From NCBI GenBank assembly GCA_026419785.1, contig JAODTK010005209.1, positions 124,001 to 188,000 on the forward strand: 64,000 nt of DNA, written 5' to 3'. This DNA is from Sclerodactyla briareus. Its lineage: Eukaryota; Echinodermata; Holothuroidea; Dendrochirotida; Sclerodactylidae. Under the pieces are notes generated by a model. It was not told the origin of the DNA, searched no databases, and saw nothing but the letters and a program-made list of their open reading frames with translations. The translations under genes and the position numbers were made by a program. This document shows, piece by piece, positions 61,111 through 64,000 of the stretch; the stretch's first letter is position 1, and each line of letters starts with the position of its first letter.

Positions 61111-64000
61111 TTTTGTCCTTACCTCATGGTGTGGGAAAGGGTCCATGGTATCCAGCAGAAAGTAGACTTTTGTAGTGACTTTGGTGTTATTTTCTATTTC
61201 AATTTCACTGCATGACAGTAAGAGGTTGTGTTAATGAATTCTGTAAAACCAGTAACACATTCAAATTCCCCCCCAACAGGTAGCAGCAAAATATTTTTTG
61301 TATAGCTAGAATTTCCTTGTCTTAGCTGACCATTCTTCAGCTAGAATTTGATCTCCTACAATTTAGCTTCTTCTCATCTATCAACCTTCTGTGACCTACC
61401 ATTACGGCCGTCACAGGCCCCGTCAAGCCGTCAATGTCCTTCGCCTTCCCTCAATGATGCTGTTCCATTGTTTGGTATACAGTCATCTCTAATATTTAGG
61501 GTTCTGCACCATCGAATCTTTAGTGATCACTAGGTTTCTTTGTTTCTTGGGTTGTACTTTATGCTGATCTGCATGCTGCCTCCATTGTTAGTTTGTACAG
61601 GCGAGACAATTGGAGAGGGGATTAATAATAAAGTACCCTTGTCCATTGTATTCTCAGTGCTAAAACTGTAACCTCTGTTTAAGATTCCACTGGATAATTG
61701 ATCCAAGATTCCATCTGTGTGCATTTATGGTCTGAATGAAGAAACTAGTTACCATTGGTGGGACATAGAACTGGTTTTTTAGCCATAGAATAATCCTTAT
61801 AAAAAATATATTTTGAAGAATGAAAGTTTTGCTTGTGATGAGAAAACAAATGGGCCTATGGAAATGGGGGACACTTCTGTAAACTGATTATTTAGCGAAC
61901 TCACCAGCTGAAGATACCGGGTCACCAGATGGTCAGACAAATGAAAAAAGTGGCCTGTATTGTCGAGGGACCAGCACAAACCAATCAGCTCTCGCCACAT
62001 AGATTTGCAGCCGCTATGTTTTGTCGAGTTTGGGATATCCAGTATTAGCGTCCCACCCGGCAAGAAATGTCAATACAATGATTGCACTCTCCCCAGAGGC
62101 TTCTTCCAGAACAAGAGTGGTCGCTATAACAGACCTGGACAAAACACGTCTTCCCGATTACGCTGACCTCGCGTTGATGGGGTCTCAGGCTCAGCAACAC
62201 CAAGATTCTGCAACAGCGTCCATATCCTGGAGCTTGGAGAAAAGGACGAGGCCTTTCTCCCCACCGTCACCGTTGGGGCCTGATCGCAAGGACTTCTTAA
62301 CTCTGGGGGACTCCAATACGTGAGATGATTTGAAAGCACCAGGCGGCCGAATCAAACCCCTGGTTTCGCTCCTCGGCCTCGGATGGACAGGCCGTTCAGG
62401 TTTCTGGTTAACAGCAAATGAAGAACACTAATAGCTCAGAACTGCAGAGACAACTTGGTGCAGAGAACTTCGACAGCTCTTCATGCACTACGTAAAGGTA
62501 TCCAGCCGAGTTACCGATAGATTTGTCTGGGAGGGGGGGGGGGGGGGGGGGGTTGGAGGTCGGAACCCGAGGGAATGCGCCCTCATAAATTGCCTCTCCC
62601 CTAGGCAAATAAGTAACAATTTATGGGCCCCTAGACACGGTGAGAAATACTTGCTGAAGAACAGCTGCAAATCCTTACTGCACTGCACAAAATCAATTTG
62701 TTGGTGTTAAGAATTTATTGATTACTTCGGTCATGGGGTCTGAACCCCCCCCCCCCCCCTCCCTCCACGGTGAGTTCGCCCCTGATGGACTGATGCCTGT
62801 ACGGCTGCTTTTACTATGCGCGCGATTAGGCGAATGGACAAGGCGAATATCTGAAAGGCGAATCGCGTGTCTCGTGGGTAGGCCTATTTACTAGGCACGC
62901 AATCGTCTATATAAAATTCGCGGGGGAAACACAGAACTAGTGAGCGGCTATTAGCGCCGAAAACGGACAAGAAAACTTGGCGCTGTTAATATCCACGTGA
63001 GCTCGTAAACACATCAACTTGGGCAAGATGCATTGTTGCCACCAGATATACCTAATATACAGTGGCGGCGGAAGTCTCACATTTAGGGGGGGGGACGCAG
63101 GACTAAACTTTTGATGAATGTGTGTGTTATATCTAAGCGGAGCGCCACCATGGTTGGCGCGGAGCGTACCAGACAATTTTGGTTTTACAAACGCCCAGAT
63201 GGCGGAAACGACACTTCCTGAGCGTTGTGAGCTCTATGTACCCAGTCGTAAAACTGGGTCATGTCTGCAAAATGGTAGTTCTAATTAAAAAGTATGTATG
63301 AAGAGATAGGCATATCGGATGGGTTTGGAGACAGCAAATTCCCGCTGAGGGAGATCTCGGGGAAAGGGACGTAACACCTTCGCACCCCCCTCCCCCCCCT
63401 CATCTAAGAAATCGACTTTCTTCTCTTACGGTGAATTGTCCAGTGCATATGATCGACGACACAGGTAGACCCTGTCCCGCCCAGTTGGCCAGCCCACCTG
63501 TGGGTCACGTGGGTTTAGCGTTATCGGATTGCAGCGGCAAGGGGTTTAGGTCGACTCCCGTAGGTGGGGCGAACCAAACACTGGAAGAGTGAACATGTTT
63601 TGACACTTTGGTTTCCTCGCATTTTACACTAGTTGACCAACTAAGTGACAAATTATCACGTACGGTAGGAGACACCAAAGGGGTGTCTTTGAAACGTACG
63701 TAACAACCTTCCATTGGTGATGAAGTGTTGTAACAAACAAGGGGAATCAAGGTTTCAAAATATGTTATTGTTGTATCGCAACATATCTGTAAGTAAATTT
63801 ATAGCAATTTTTACAGGGATACAGTTGATACATAAATCCGCTGTTTGGTGGCTTCTTTCATTGAAACGAACGTAACACCTAAAGCCATTACTGCAAGATA
63901 GTAAAATGATAAAGTCATTCACCGGACATGTCATGTTGGTGGTATCTTATGTTCATAATAAAGCTGAACACAAATGCAAGCGTCACTTCTATTGTCTTCT
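61111..64000. other. No accepted gene; homopolymers and weak open frames
   Basis: Contains a lone TIR right end CAGGCGAGACA at 61598-61608, a 22-bp G-run near 62531, a C-run near 62746 and a C-rich patch at 63386. Open frames at 61960-62340 (both strands) and 63505-63750 (-) look partly protein-like but have no recognised motif. The phrase 'acgtaacacct' recurs near 63370, 63694 and 63867. Confidence 0.4.

Noticed and set aside
61960-62340. Overlapping frames on both strands, one ending in a GTGAGT-type donor on the - strand
   Set aside because: Neither strand gives a continuous frame or a known motif. A faint resemblance to retroelement proteins could not be supported.

Overview
The window is eukaryotic nuclear DNA from a repeat-rich invertebrate, probably a marine deuterostome such as an echinoderm. 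That guess rests on the intron-rich gene structure, the tRNA-derived SINEs and the many arrays of short tandem repeats; no species marker was seen. There are no bacterial operons, rRNA genes or CRISPR arrays. Most long open frames are not genes. The real coding sequence lies in short exons that must be read from splice signals, codon phase and protein similarity.

The best-supported gene is a SEC14-like (CRAL-TRIO plus GOLD) lipid-binding protein on the + strand, spread over about 33 kb (25824-58470). Twelve exons can be placed in order: 25824-25942, 28207-28270, 31674-31715, 32212-32272, 36260-36380, 38205-38295, 42082-42169, 43549-43692, 49615-49723, 55416-55555, 57025-57185 and 58262-58470. 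All but one have AG/GT borders, most junction phases agree, and the residues follow animal SEC14L2-type proteins from the N-terminal helix to the GOLD C-terminus. Nearly every exon needs one or more small indels to stay in frame. This looks like uncorrected long-read consensus, although a young pseudogene is not excluded.

A second gene runs on the - strand from about 15.16 kb down to 7.74 kb. It has six exon candidates, mostly phase-compatible, and a protein I do not recognise. A third set of + strand exons (18875-25562) encodes cysteine-containing, secreted-looking sequence of unknown family. It may be a separate gene or lie upstream in the SEC14-like transcript.

The rest is repeats. One dispersed family (copies near 6.3, 10.9, 22.4, 33.8, 38.4, 41.2 and 43.7 kb) has inverted TGATTCCTTGA-type ends and dense AGGTCA motifs. 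A TIR family (TGTCTCGCCTG ends) is nested in the intron at 44.7-48.4 kb. There are several minisatellites (units of about 17, 40, 44, 50, 63, 87 and 115 bp), a decayed non-LTR reverse transcriptase fragment at 32.4-32.8 kb, at least two tRNA-derived SINEs, and long homopolymer tracts. Both ends of the window (1-5.8 kb and 59-64 kb) show no convincing gene.
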